Assembly (NCBI GenBank): GCA_027627225.1
Contig: CM051034.1
Span: 7,664,058-7,728,057, forward strand
From: Congeria kusceri
Lineage: Eukaryota; Mollusca; Bivalvia; Myida; Dreissenidae
DNA: 64,000 nucleotides
Reading direction: 5' to 3'
The notes under the pieces were generated by a model. The model searched no databases, had not been told where the DNA came from, and saw only the letters and a list, made by a program, of their open reading frames with translations. This document shows positions 47,301-56,340 of this stretch, in pieces (within the stretch, counting starts at the first letter, position 1; the number at the start of each line of letters is the position of its first letter). The translations under genes were made by a program, and so were the position numbers.

Positions 47301-50300
47301 AAACAAAGCAAATTGAATATAAATGTAAATATACAAGATTTATTCTGGTTTAGGACTGTACTGTAGATATTTTGAAATAACTAGTCGCAAAAACCAAATG
47401 CCATCAGACTAAATCTGTCTTGCAACATTCTGTCCTCAAATTGAAAATAAAGAGTAACAATAAATAAATAAATGCAAATACACAACTGGATTACAGTATT
47501 TTCAATACAAAATGTATCAGTTATTCATACCTGATGTGTACAAAGGGATCTGTAGGGTGGATGAGGATGCTGCAAACTGGACAATGTAGGCTCACCTCCA
47601 TACAGTGGCGCACTATACAGTTCTTACAGACTGAAATAGGAACACATTAGAAGGTGCATGATGGAGTTCTCACAGACTGAAATATGAACACATTAGAACA
47701 TGGAGTTCTAACACATTAGAACACAGAGTTCTTATGGACTGAAATATGAACATGGAGTTCTTATGGACTGAAATATGAACGCATAAGAACATGGAGTTCT
47801 TATGGACTGAAATATGAACACATTATAACATGGAGTTCTTACACATTAGAACACAGAGTTCTTATGGACTGAAATGTGAACACATTAATACATGGAGTTC
47901 TTACAGACTGAAATATGAACGCATAAGAACATGGAGTTCTTATGGACTGAAATATGAACGCATAAGAACATGGAGTTCTTATGGACTGAAATATTAACGC
48001 ATAAGAACATGGAGTTCTTATGGACTGAAATATGAACACATTAATACATGGAGTTCTTACACATTAGAACACAGAGTTCTTATGGACTGAAATATGAACA
48101 CATTATAACATGGAGTTCTTACAGACTGAAATATGAACGCATAAGAACATGGAGTTCTTACAGACTGAAATAATGACACATCAGAACATGCAGTTCTTAC
48201 AGACTGAAATATGAATATTATTAGAACATAGAGTTTTTACAGACCGAAATATCAACACATTAGACCACATAGTGATCACTGAAGTATGAACCACCCATGC
48301 GAGGTCTCCTATGCATGTTCAAACAGCATCAAGAACACCTCATGCTCAATAGGGAATGGGTCTGGCACCTATTAAAGTGCTTTTTTGGTTTTTTAGTTTT
48401 TGATCTAAGTGGGGAAAAGACATGATGAAAATATAATCGTGCTTAACTACTGGTGGGACTCATGCTCATGGCAATTATGATTAACAACTTAAATCTTAAA
48501 TTTAATTTCCCTTGTATTTTGAAATTAGTCATTACGGTGTTGGGATTTGTTTACCATCAATTTAAGAAAAACACAGCTTTTTGTGATTGGGAATGGTTTC
48601 TGTTGCAGTCACTCGGCAAAAAAAAATATCTAGATCTCTCTGAGTCGGATGTGTCACCTGACGGGGCATAACTCAAGTACGATAAGAGCAATTATTCCGA
48701 AAACAGAACTTAACCTTCCTTTCATGCCTACTGATACTGCCCTGAAGTTTCATAACGATTGGCCATCTGCACAAAAACTTCTCAAGTTATTGTCTGCACA
48801 AACTAAAGGGGACCCCTAAACCGCCGCCAAAGATACCGCCGCCGAAGATATCCCTATTTATTATACCTCACTTGATTATTTCTCTGTATAATGCATATCA
48901 ACTGCAGTGGGCAACAGTTTGATGTCGCCCCCCAATGTCGCCCGCTACCGCTATGTCGCCCGGTACGCAAATGATACGGGATTGTTCGGTATAATAAAAT
49001 CAATATTGACTTCCTTGAAGGTGACAGTGCGTCTCGGTCGACAGCGTTTCCTCGGGTTGACAATCACACTGTCAACCTCAAGGAAGTCAATATTTATATG
49101 AACCTTTTCAGGCAAAACAAAAAATCACTGAACTTACATGTGTGCATACACTCTGTGATGGTGGAGGCCTCGTACAGATATCCCTTACACAGTCCGCAGG
49201 TCAGGTACTGGTTCAGGTCCACAATCTTGAACATCACTGGCTTGTCTATAGACAGCTCCTTCGGAAGCTCAAGGTCTTTCAGCCATTTCTCTGTCACTTC
49301 TTTAGATTTCTCTAACTTTTCGATGGTTCGTGACGACAGGATTCCATCCTCAATATCATCTTTCTTTGTTATTTTCCGGCCTGATCCATGCTTCAACTTC
49401 ATAGGGTCACTGCATTAGAATGTCATGAAAATATAATAATACACAGAACCTGTAAAAATTAATCTTAAAATAACGATAATCATGTGTTCATCTAAGCGCT
49501 ACAAACTTCAAAACTTATGACAGCTAGTTTATTACAGCAAATCTGGAAAATATATCGGGGTTGAAGGTGAAAATGTTGTATCTGCTTCATTTCTATAGCA
49601 GATACAACAGTTTCATGCTCAACCCTTGATATGTTTCCGCAAATGTCAATCATATTCAGATTAACTAAGTGATTTATCCAACCGTGTTATTTGGATACAA
49701 CTGGATTAGCTGTTAACCTAGTAAAAACAACATGACATGAGATCATGCTTGTGCTTCAATAGCCAGCGGAACGAATAAAAATAGATCTAACTATAACTTA
49801 GTAGATTTTTTTATTCTTTTGTGAAGAACTGTTATTTTTCTACGTAACAAGAGTTGAATATAGTGGTGCAGAGGCCTATCAGTGATAATGTCATACTCGC
49901 TACAGAATATACAGTTCTTGAGTTTGCTTCTTTGTGCGTGTACTATAGATATCTCTTATAACGACTGAACATAAACTGAGACAACTTGCCCGTCAGTGTG
50001 TTCCTCCCCGCTGTCACTGTCAGCCCCTGAGAAGTCTCTCATCTCCGCGTGTTCCTCCTCCTCTCCTCCTGTCTTTAGCCGCACAAACCGGCCATCGCAC
50101 CACAGACCATGCCGACGAAGAAACCCAAACAACCACGGCCGACTGGCCTTGAAATCAGGACATCTCTCATGGATGACACTCTTTCCGTGAGATCGCACGT
50201 CCTCTGTTGTTACATAGTCACCTGCATTGATCTTGGCCACAATGTAGTCACGAATTCTCGTCTCGAGTTCGGCAGGGTACGACAGCGGCCTACCGATTCT

Positions 50301-52876
50301 AAAGCCTCCTTTGGGGCACATCTCGCTCTCTGACAGCCACTTTGTGACGGTGGACCGTGACAGCCTGTACAGCTTGGCGGCCTTGTGGGACCCCATACTC
50401 AGTGCGTACCGCATGATCTCCTGCTTCTTCTCCGGGGTGAAGCTCCGCCTCTTGCCTGGTGTTTCCACGGCAACATCGTCACCCACCTCACTTCTGAAAT
50501 TTAAATTGAGAATTAAAGTTGCTGTGCAACAAATGAGAATATTATTTCAACAAATTTTATTAAATCAATTTTGAAACAAAATAATTGATCTCTTTTATTC
50601 AGTTGAAATCATCTGACACTGGCTACGTTACAATTTGTGTTAATGGACACTTCAACATAGAAATTCAACAAGACTGCAAATTTACACTAAACCAAATAAC
50701 CACATGAAGTCTGGTACAAACAGACAAACTGAAAGACAGGCCCTTTGTCTAAATATTAAACATTAACAAAAATTAAATATATATTCATAATATTTATTTG
50801 AAAAAAAAAAAAAAATTCAATGACATATATTTTTAGTTAAATATAGGTAGCCTGAGAACTTATATTGCATGCATCAAGCCACTTGGTTTCAGAATCCTGT
50901 ATGCACACTAAGGTGCTACAGCCCCATGTACCTGTCCTGAACATCTCCCTCGTCCGTATCATTCATGTGTTCGGTAGAGCTGGCCTCCGAGCTATCTAAC
51001 TCATCTTCCGAGGTCACTGGAGAGGTCATCAGGGAGGTTATCGGGGTGACCTCAGAGGAGCGCAGCTTGGTCGGGTCACTAACTGTCAGATAGCGGTACA
51101 GCTCGCGGCTCTTGATCTGCTCTTCTGTCTGATATGGCAATACAGAGAAACACAGATCACTGGGAGCTGGTGGGTAAAGGCATATCAGGCACCCTGTTAA
51201 TTCAGTGATTTTGTTTTCAAAATTTCCTGTGTGTGCCTGTGCAATGGGGAAAGTTATTAAAAGTTTATTTTCATGAAATGTGTTGTTATTATGCATTTCT
51301 AATGATGAATATATCCACATTTTCATCTACTGAACTTCTCTTGTGACAAAGATGCAAATTCAATAATTGTTTTTCTATTAAAGCATCACCTTTAAAATAC
51401 TATAAATTACTTGGGGGAAGAAAATGGACAATTTGGGGGAAAATGGAAGATATTTTGTCAGGGAAAACTGTCTTAAACCGGCACTAAAATAAGTGAAAAA
51501 AATCACTCATATTTAATGCCAAACCTGATATATTACAATAGACTAAACCATGCCTTTTATAGTAATTTTGTACCAAATGAGATTTTTATGTGAAAAAAGT
51601 GATACAGTGTGGGAGATTATGAACAGGACCTTTGAACAAACAAAGGCCTGCTCTACTTTTTTTATTTAGCTATTGAATAAAAACTGAAATTTTTTCAACA
51701 AAATAACTCAGTTTACAAATAGTCTGGAAAGCGTACAATGGTTGCAGTGAAGTAGTTATTTCCATCGGAATGTTGTGTGTTTAATGCCTACTCAGGGAGC
51801 GTTCAAATGATCTTCTGCAAAAGACATCAAGTACTGGTTCTACCCAGGAAACTGATTAGAAAATGTCTCTATAACCCTCTGGATTATGACACAATCAAGC
51901 TTAAATAAATAGGTTGAAACTAAGTGTCCAGCGACTCTCAATCTACTCAATGAACATGTATATGTAGTTACATCATGTCTCCTACCAGCTCTTGTTCTCT
52001 CTCCTCCGTGTCACTATCTGGATGCCGGGGTGGCTGCTTCTCAAGAAAATCAAACAGATCATCATCATCACCAATCTCTATTGTCTGAATTTGGACGCAA
52101 CCTGGATTTGCAGCACATTTAGCGTCATCTGCTGACAATTCTGCAAAAAACAACAACAACAAAAAAACAATGTGGAATGGAGAGGTTTTTAACGTATGAA
52201 AATAAATAACACAATTTTACTGCAACATCTAAATAATTAATGGATGATAATTTATACAGCTTCTTTTTTTGCACATTTATATGAATCTGTTACATCTATT
52301 TGATCAGAAATTTTAAAATAATTAAAGCATACAAATATGGAAAACATGTTTGCATTTGTGTTTTTTTACTTCAGGGCTTGATTTGCTCACAATTTCATGG
52401 TGTTATATTAATTTACTGCCAGGATTATTAAGTCCGAAAATATCAACACTTGAAATTAACATTTACTGGTACTCAAAGAATAAGTACCGATGATATTAAT
52501 GCTCTCAATCAGCAGTAGTTTTACCAACATTCCAGTTCTTCTTACCCTCAAAGTTGCCATCCTCATTTTTCTCGCTGTCAACTGTCAACAGATCAGCCTT
52601 GTCTGAGTCATGTACAGCCACTGTTGCCTCCACTGGACTATCAGTTTCCATGGGATCAGTTTCCACTTTAACTACAGAGGTTTCTTCCAAACTGTCACAA
52701 ACCGGTGCACTAGAAATCTCCGGAGTGTCGTTTGCCTCGATGTCATTGTTCATTGTTGCCTCAGAGTCTGGTTCTGTTGTAAGTTTCATTGGCCCCACTC
52801 CTATGTCAGTCATCCTCTCTGTTGTATCTGAGCAAGACAACCGAGTATCACCACTATGATTAGCATTGCCAGACAT
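35312..52876 (-). CDS. Polycomb-group RING finger protein (PCGF family), 11 coding exons
   Basis: Coding exons in transcript order: 52876-52546, 52140-51986, 51128-50932, 49409-49138, 47630-47531, 40247-40192, 39804-39748, 39435-39330, 38862-38742, 37708-37625 and 35356-35312; total 1524 nt, 507 aa, all phases consistent. An acidic Ser/Thr/Glu-rich N-terminus (~1-270) precedes a complete C3HC4 RING (~297-345: LTCGLC, TITECMHTFCKNCIVRH, CPVC), the family-typical RLDRMIQDIVYK segment and a C-terminal RAWUL domain (LEKKFVRVVG ... LKKKLNLSEQKQVELFC ... LLQYRISDVG). PCGF proteins bind RING1 to form PRC1 ubiquitin ligases acting on histone H2A in chromatin. The long acidic N-terminus recalls PCGF6, but I cannot fix the subtype. 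An extra exon (49956-50493) offers an alternative 3' end. Confidence 0.85.
35440..37135. repeat. satellite-like array (~60-bp unit) in last PCGF intron
   Basis: About 28 highly similar copies of a unit with AGTAATAACAGTTAAATACT, ATGTGTGCTCTTATAATGAG and AATAAAACACAATTATATATG. Each unit carries AATAAA on the plus strand. Homogeneity implies recent expansion or gene conversion. Confidence 0.95.
37625..37708 (-). CDS. PCGF exon: RAWUL, middle part
   Basis: 28 codons: VELFCCGDSMSPDTCTLQD and IRDRFYMDQ. Phase 0 at both ends, donor GTGAGA. Confidence 0.85.
37931..38056. mobile_element. palindromic MITE, family C, copy 2
   Basis: Shares TTCTGATGCGTGG, TTAAACCA and ATAAACAACGAT blocks with the copies at 4662 and 44112. 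More decayed. Confidence 0.55.
38386..38463. mobile_element. near-perfect 78-bp hairpin element, family D, copy 1
   Basis: TCGAGGGTTGAG and AAACTATTGTATCTG pair with CAGATACAATAGTTT and CTCAACCCTCGA. A diverged copy lies at 49552-49632 in another intron of the same gene. Confidence 0.85.
38742..38862 (-). CDS. PCGF exon: RAWUL, first part
   Basis: Encodes PDSEDVEQLEKKFVRVVGTA and TVDNVCHFLKKKLNLSEQKQ, the diagnostic RAWUL core. Phase 2 to phase 0. Confidence 0.88.
39330..39435 (-). CDS. PCGF exon: linker into RAWUL
   Basis: Pro-rich DIQDPPPKPRISPRDKDLP followed by PRLISLVLEAE. Phase 1 to phase 2, donor GTAAGA. Confidence 0.8.
39748..39804 (-). CDS. PCGF exon: EIRNIEKFYEAH segment
   Basis: 57-nt exon encoding TEIRNIEKFYEAHPEIEPK, equivalent to the E.R.R.FY helix after the RING in PCGF proteins. 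Acceptor TTTGCAG, donor GTAAAA. Confidence 0.8.
40192..40247 (-). CDS. PCGF exon: RLDRMIQDIVYKILP segment
   Basis: 56-nt exon encoding LDRMIQDIVYKILPSVAD, one of the most conserved PCGF segments, which confirms the family. Acceptor TTGCAG, donor GTAAGT. Confidence 0.87.
40450..40535. other. GC-rich CGCCC-rich stretch
   Basis: Repeated GCCCCGCCC-type phrases in an AT-rich intron of PCGF. Nothing else recognised. Confidence 0.4.
40648..40976. repeat. 36-bp minisatellite
   Basis: Nine nearly identical copies of GTATACATACACAGCAGGTG plus ATATCCTTGATAACAG. Because 36 is divisible by 3, several frames on both strands are open (12-residue peptide repeats); they are not genes. Confidence 0.95.
41984..45278 (+). 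CDS. candidate two-exon gene nested in a PCGF intron (unrecognised)
   Basis: Exon 41984-42090 starts MVSSKRKFADLERDRAK and ends at a GTAAGT donor. Exon 45098-45278 follows a TTGTAG acceptor in the matching phase and ends at TGA. The product would be 95 aa, basic at first and then Ser/Val-rich. The second exon contains two ~40-bp copies of a GTCAACGTATCGGCGTCCGT segment that are out of frame with each other by one base. The product may thus be a decayed or misread longer protein. I do not recognise the family. Low confidence: phase and splice-site agreement is the only support. Confidence 0.3.
43081..43106. repeat. poly-G tract
   Basis: A G-rich run in intron sequence. No gene associated. Confidence 0.7.
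43222..43475. repeat. 31-bp minisatellite
   Basis: Eight copies of ATTAGAATGATCTATTAATG plus ACATAAGCGAC with few changes. Confidence 0.92.
44112..44255. mobile_element. palindromic MITE, family C, copy 3
   Basis: The best-preserved copy: AAATTTCGCATTTCGTTG and TTTATCGGC are mirrored by GCCGATAAACAACGATAATG and CGAAATTT. Confidence 0.82.
45482..46280. mobile_element. tandem-core repeat element C (~155-160-bp units)
   Basis: Five units with GGGGCCATAACTCTGTCAAA, TTTAGTGGTTTGTAACC and TGACCTGTATTTTATGATG. A left-flank phrase ATATACCCCCACAATATGG (about 45360) is partly mirrored by ACAAACGAAGTTTAGGGGGG on the opposite strand near 46275-46300. Same architecture as elements A, B and D. Confidence 0.72.
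46930..47206. mobile_element. partial element with the TAGTCGAG terminus of element A
   Basis: Starts CAAGAGATGTCTCAGGGCAG and ends in a short palindrome, AGCTCGAACTATTCAGTG with AATAGTCGAGCT, which resembles the terminus of element A. No tandem core. Confidence 0.5.
47531..47630 (-). CDS. PCGF exon: second half of RING finger
   Basis: Encodes CKNCIVRHCMEVSLHCPVC and ILIHPTDPFVHI. Together with the previous exon it completes the C3HC4 zinc ligands. Acceptor ATTTCAG, donor GTATGA. The acceptor and first exon bases found the adjacent minisatellite. Confidence 0.88.
47618..48290 (-). repeat. ~39-bp minisatellite derived from the splice-acceptor boundary of the RING exon
   Basis: About 15 copies whose minus-strand unit reads TTCATATTTCAG then TCTGTAAGAACTC or TCCATAAGAACTC, that is, the 3' splice site and first ~13 nt of the RING exon. 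The copy at the exon itself ends the array. Each copy keeps a CAG acceptor. Confidence 0.9.
48291..48997. other. PCGF intron, remnants of dispersed repeats
   Basis: Includes CTGACGGGGCATAACTCAAG and CTGAAGTTTCATAACGATTGG, which recall the tandem-core elements but are not repeated here. No exon recognised. Confidence 0.45.
48998..49096. mobile_element. palindromic element next to the RING exon donor
   Basis: AATATTGACTTCCTTGAAGG and TGACAGTG are mirrored by CACTGTCAACCTCAAGGAAG and TCAATATT, with about 35 bp between the arms. It lies ~42 bp inside the intron from the donor of the first RING exon. Confidence 0.75.
49138..49409 (-). CDS. PCGF exon: pre-RING helix and first half of RING finger
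   Basis: Encodes DPMKLKHGSGRKITKKDD, a charged helix (KLEKSKEVTEKWLKDLELP) and VDLNQYLTCGLCKGYLYEAS then TITECMHT. Phase 2 to phase 1, donor GTAAGT. Its phase lets it follow exon 51128-50932 directly. Confidence 0.88.
49552..49632. mobile_element. hairpin element, family D, copy 2
   Basis: GTTGTATCTGCTTC and AGCAGATACAAC form the stem, with GGGGTTGAAGG and CTCAACCCTTG outside. Diverged copy of 38386-38463. Confidence 0.75.
49810..49815 (-). promoter_or_regulatory. poly(A) signal AATAAA after the psq/CENP-B exon
   Basis: TTTATT on the plus strand, about 140 bp beyond the stop of the 49956-50493 exon in transcript direction. It supports a true alternative last exon. Confidence 0.5.
49956..50493 (-). 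CDS. alternative terminal exon with psq and CENP-B-type DNA-binding helices
   Basis: Acceptor TTTCAG. It begins in the phase left by exon 51128-50932 and reads RSEVGDDVAVETPGKRRSF. It contains a psq-like helix-turn-helix (KKQEIMRYALSMGSHKAAKL then SRSTVTKWLSE) and a CENP-B/Tc5-type HTH (GRPLSYPAELETRIRDYIV ... DFKASRPWLFGFLRRHGLW). It ends with an acidic tail and a TAA stop. No DDE transposase domain follows, so it looks like a domesticated pogo/Tigger DNA-binding module. As an alternative last exon it would give a 406-aa protein with the PCGF N-terminus but no RING. A separate gene with its own promoter is the main alternative, although the splice acceptor argues against it. Confidence 0.75.
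50932..51128 (-). CDS. PCGF exon 3: acidic Ser/Thr-rich region
   Basis: Encodes TEEQIKSRELYRYLTVSDP and SLMTSPVTSEDELDSSEASS then EGDVQD. The donor GTACAT leaves two bases (AG), which fit both the RING exon and the HTH exon. Confidence 0.78.
51129..51985. other. PCGF intron 2
   Basis: AT-rich, no exon or mobile element recognised. Confidence 0.5.
51986..52140 (-). CDS. PCGF exon 2
   Basis: Encodes ELSADDAKCAANPGCVQIQT and GDDDDLFDFLEKQPPRHPDS then EEREQEL. Acceptor TTTTTTGCAG, donor GTAGGA. Acidic, no known domain. Confidence 0.78.
52546..52876 (-). CDS. PCGF exon 1 (coding part), start codon
   Basis: The exon begins after a TTTCAG acceptor at 52881, so a 5' UTR exon lies further upstream. 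The first ATG in it (52876) gives MSGNANHSGDTRLSC and an acidic, Thr/Glu/Ser-rich stretch. The donor GTAAGA leaves one base, which fits exon 2. Confidence 0.75.
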
Positions 52877-52881
52877 CACCG

Positions 52882-54035
52882 CTGAAACATGCAATACAAC
52901 AGAAAACGAGTTGAACTGTTATTAAATTCACATATTGGCTTCAACAGATTGGATTACTCATGATCGGCCACATACAGTGTATTTAATCTGTTTTTGGACA
53001 CTTAAAACTAATTATATTTTCAGTGTCCGAATACTTAGTCACAAGAAAATATGTTTGGGATCTGTCTGAAAACATAGCACCTGCAACATTCTGACGTCAT
53101 AACCATCGCAAATAAGAGACATGCTAAGATAACAGTCTACATTTATCGCCAGAGCTGAGAGATATACATTTATGTATGTTCTTTGAGACTGCATATTAAA
53201 GCCACTGTACAGTTAAAACAAAACATGCTTATTAACATGAAATGTGGTGCTGTAAATATTTCACATTGAAAAACTGATAAATGAACCATATTGATAAGAA
53301 ACTTGTGAAAACCACTCTTGACGTGTTGCTCAAACATTCAGTGCCAATTTGTATCTTTTCAAAAACATAGACCGAAATTCCTTTTCTGAGTGTCCAAAAA
53401 CATAGTGACATAAAAAATAATTATTGCGGCCGATATGCGGGTGTCCGAAAACATAGATTTAACACAGCCGATTAATAATAGTGTCTCCTAGCGTGTTCTA
53501 TGCGACTTATATCCGAACATATTATGTCCGAAAAATGAAACCACCAGCGACAGTTTTATTATGTCGTTACACATATAGCGAAACCAACTTAATGCAGAAA
53601 ATGATCAAATAACACTTGTTGTCATTAGACCTGATGTTATGCGAATGGTTCAAACTTCTTTTTAATGACGGAATTCTGGAAAATGGAAAAGCGCGTTGGT
53701 GTTTTTGTTGTTGTCCATTTTGAATAGTGTTCGGGTTACATTCCACAAATTTAATATAAAACAGGTTATACGTATTTGTTCCTGATAATTTGAACATTTT
53801 ATAGGTCTGGTTAAGCAGGATATTTAGAACACCTTATTTACTTCATGACCACTAAATAACCATACGTAAACGAACTCAAAAAACTTCATTGAGAATCTAT
53901 ACATTCAGAAAACACAGCTTTGTCAAAACCATTATAACTTGCACGTGGTGGTATTTAAAATGCACGTAATGTGATGCATATATACAAGCTTGCTGAACAA
54001 TATTCCAGTAATAAAATTAAAACAAATAACTAGCT
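52882..54035. other. PCGF upstream intron / 5' region
   Basis: Must contain at least part of a 5' UTR intron. No core promoter or upstream exon can be identified by eye. Confidence 0.4.
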
Positions 54036-54058
54036 CAACAACAACAACAACAACAACA

Positions 54059-54092
<34 letters not shown>

Positions 54093-54099
54093 TTATTAT

Positions 54100-54136
<37 letters not shown>

Positions 54137-54159
54137 GATACTACTATTACTACGACAAG

Positions 54160-54203
<44 letters not shown>

Positions 54204-54217
54204 CTCTACTACTACCT

Positions 54218-54260
<43 letters not shown>

Positions 54261-54310
54261 TACTACTGCTACTACTACTACTGCTACTACTATTACTACG
54301 ACAAGACTAT

Positions 54311-54358
<48 letters not shown>

Positions 54359-54360
54359 CT

Positions 54361-54418
<58 letters not shown>

Positions 54419-54437
54419 TACTACTGCTACTACTGAA

Positions 54438-54493
<56 letters not shown>

Positions 54494-54526
54494 AAGACTA
54501 CAATACTACTACAAGACTACTATAAG

Positions 54527-54563
<37 letters not shown>

Positions 54564-54611
54564 CTAGTACTTCTTCTACTACTACTACTACTACAACTCC
54601 TAGTACTTCTT

Positions 54612-54667
<56 letters not shown>

Positions 54668-54694
54668 GCTAAAAGACTACAAGACTACTACAAG

Positions 54695-54788
<94 letters not shown>

Positions 54789-54801
54789 TTACTACGACAA
54801 G

Positions 54802-54878
<77 letters not shown>

Positions 54879-54919
54879 AAGACTACTACTACTACTACTA
54901 CTACTATTACTACGACAAG

Positions 54920-55008
<89 letters not shown>

Positions 55009-55075
55009 AACAAGACTACTACAACTACTACTACTACTACTACTACTACAAGACTACTACTACTACTACTACAAG

Positions 55076-55174
<99 letters not shown>

Positions 55175-55178
55175 GATT

Positions 55179-55250
<72 letters not shown>

Positions 55251-55280
55251 TAACTACTACTACTGCCTCTACTACTACCT

Positions 55281-55323
<43 letters not shown>

Positions 55324-55373
55324 TCCTACTGCTACTACTACTACTGCTACTACTATTACTACGACAAGACTAT

Positions 55374-55452
<79 letters not shown>

Positions 55453-55456
55453 GATT

Positions 55457-55523
<67 letters not shown>

Positions 55524-55526
55524 AAG

Positions 55527-55601
<75 letters not shown>

Positions 55602-55608
55602 GCTAGAC
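54036..55608. repeat. 1.6-kb ACT trinucleotide microsatellite
   Basis: Mostly CTA/ACT triplets with scattered interruptions such as ACAAGACTAC and TATTACTACGACAAG that themselves recur. One continuous open frame of poly-Thr then poly-Leu and poly-Tyr at 53990-54436 is an artefact. Length may be inaccurate in any assembly. Confidence 0.97.
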
Positions 55609-56115
55609 TATAATAATGTCTTGTACTGAGTACTGCGTCAAAATAAGCCTTTAGCAAAAACAAGAGGCAATCTTAACAGTTTCTGAAATATCGACACAAA
55701 TTGAAATCCAACTTGTTGAAAATGTTAATTAGCAATTGCTTGAAATTTGATTTTTTTCCACCTTGAAAAGTGCATAAAATGCTTGAATGTTGTTGTTATA
55801 GATTATCTGCATGAAACCCGTGTATCTTCAAGCTCCATCTATTGATATCTACAACAAGCTGGTGTTATTTGATGGCGCTATTTTGCTGTGGGGATAAAGA
55901 ATGACATAGGTAACCCAAGCGCTGGTTACCACTCACCACGTCCAATCTTTCAGAAAAAGACTTTTCAATCTTAATCAGAGTGCTGTTGGCAATCATTCTC
56001 TGACCTTTATCTCGTTTCTTTGGTAAAACTGCCCAACTGCTACTGTAGGCGTAACATCTATGCAGACCTTGCGCCGGACGACCGTCGTGCGCATTTCCGT
56101 AGTTGAAATATATAT
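55609..56115. other. intergenic, nothing recognised
   Basis: No exon, RNA gene or repeat supported. Confidence 0.45.
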
Positions 56116-56340
56116 GAAGCGTGTCGTGGGAAACCCTGGCTTAATGCATGTGCGTAAACTGTCGTCCCGGATCAGCCTGCGCAGTCCAGGACGGCACTGA
56201 TCGCATACAGTGGATTTATGTTTGGAAGAGACTTCCTTAAAACAGAAAATACCATACAACTACTACTACTTGCGGGCTGCAGGCGACTCCGGGACGAAAC
56301 TTTACGCACATGCTTTACGCCCAGGTTTCCCAACGTGTTT
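56116..56340. mobile_element. palindromic MITE, family B, copy 2 (decayed)
   Basis: Keeps GCTTAATGCATGTGCGTAAA, TGTCGTCCCGGATCAGCCTG and the mirrored CTTTACGCACATGC end, but the centre is diverged and shortened relative to 13868-14131. Confidence 0.75.

Noticed and set aside
52554..52859. 101-codon plus-strand Ser-rich frame
   Set aside because: Shadow of the acidic PCGF exon on the minus strand, which has matching splice sites and phase.
53990..54436. 148-codon frame of poly-Thr, poly-Leu and poly-Tyr
   Set aside because: Direct translation of the ACT microsatellite.
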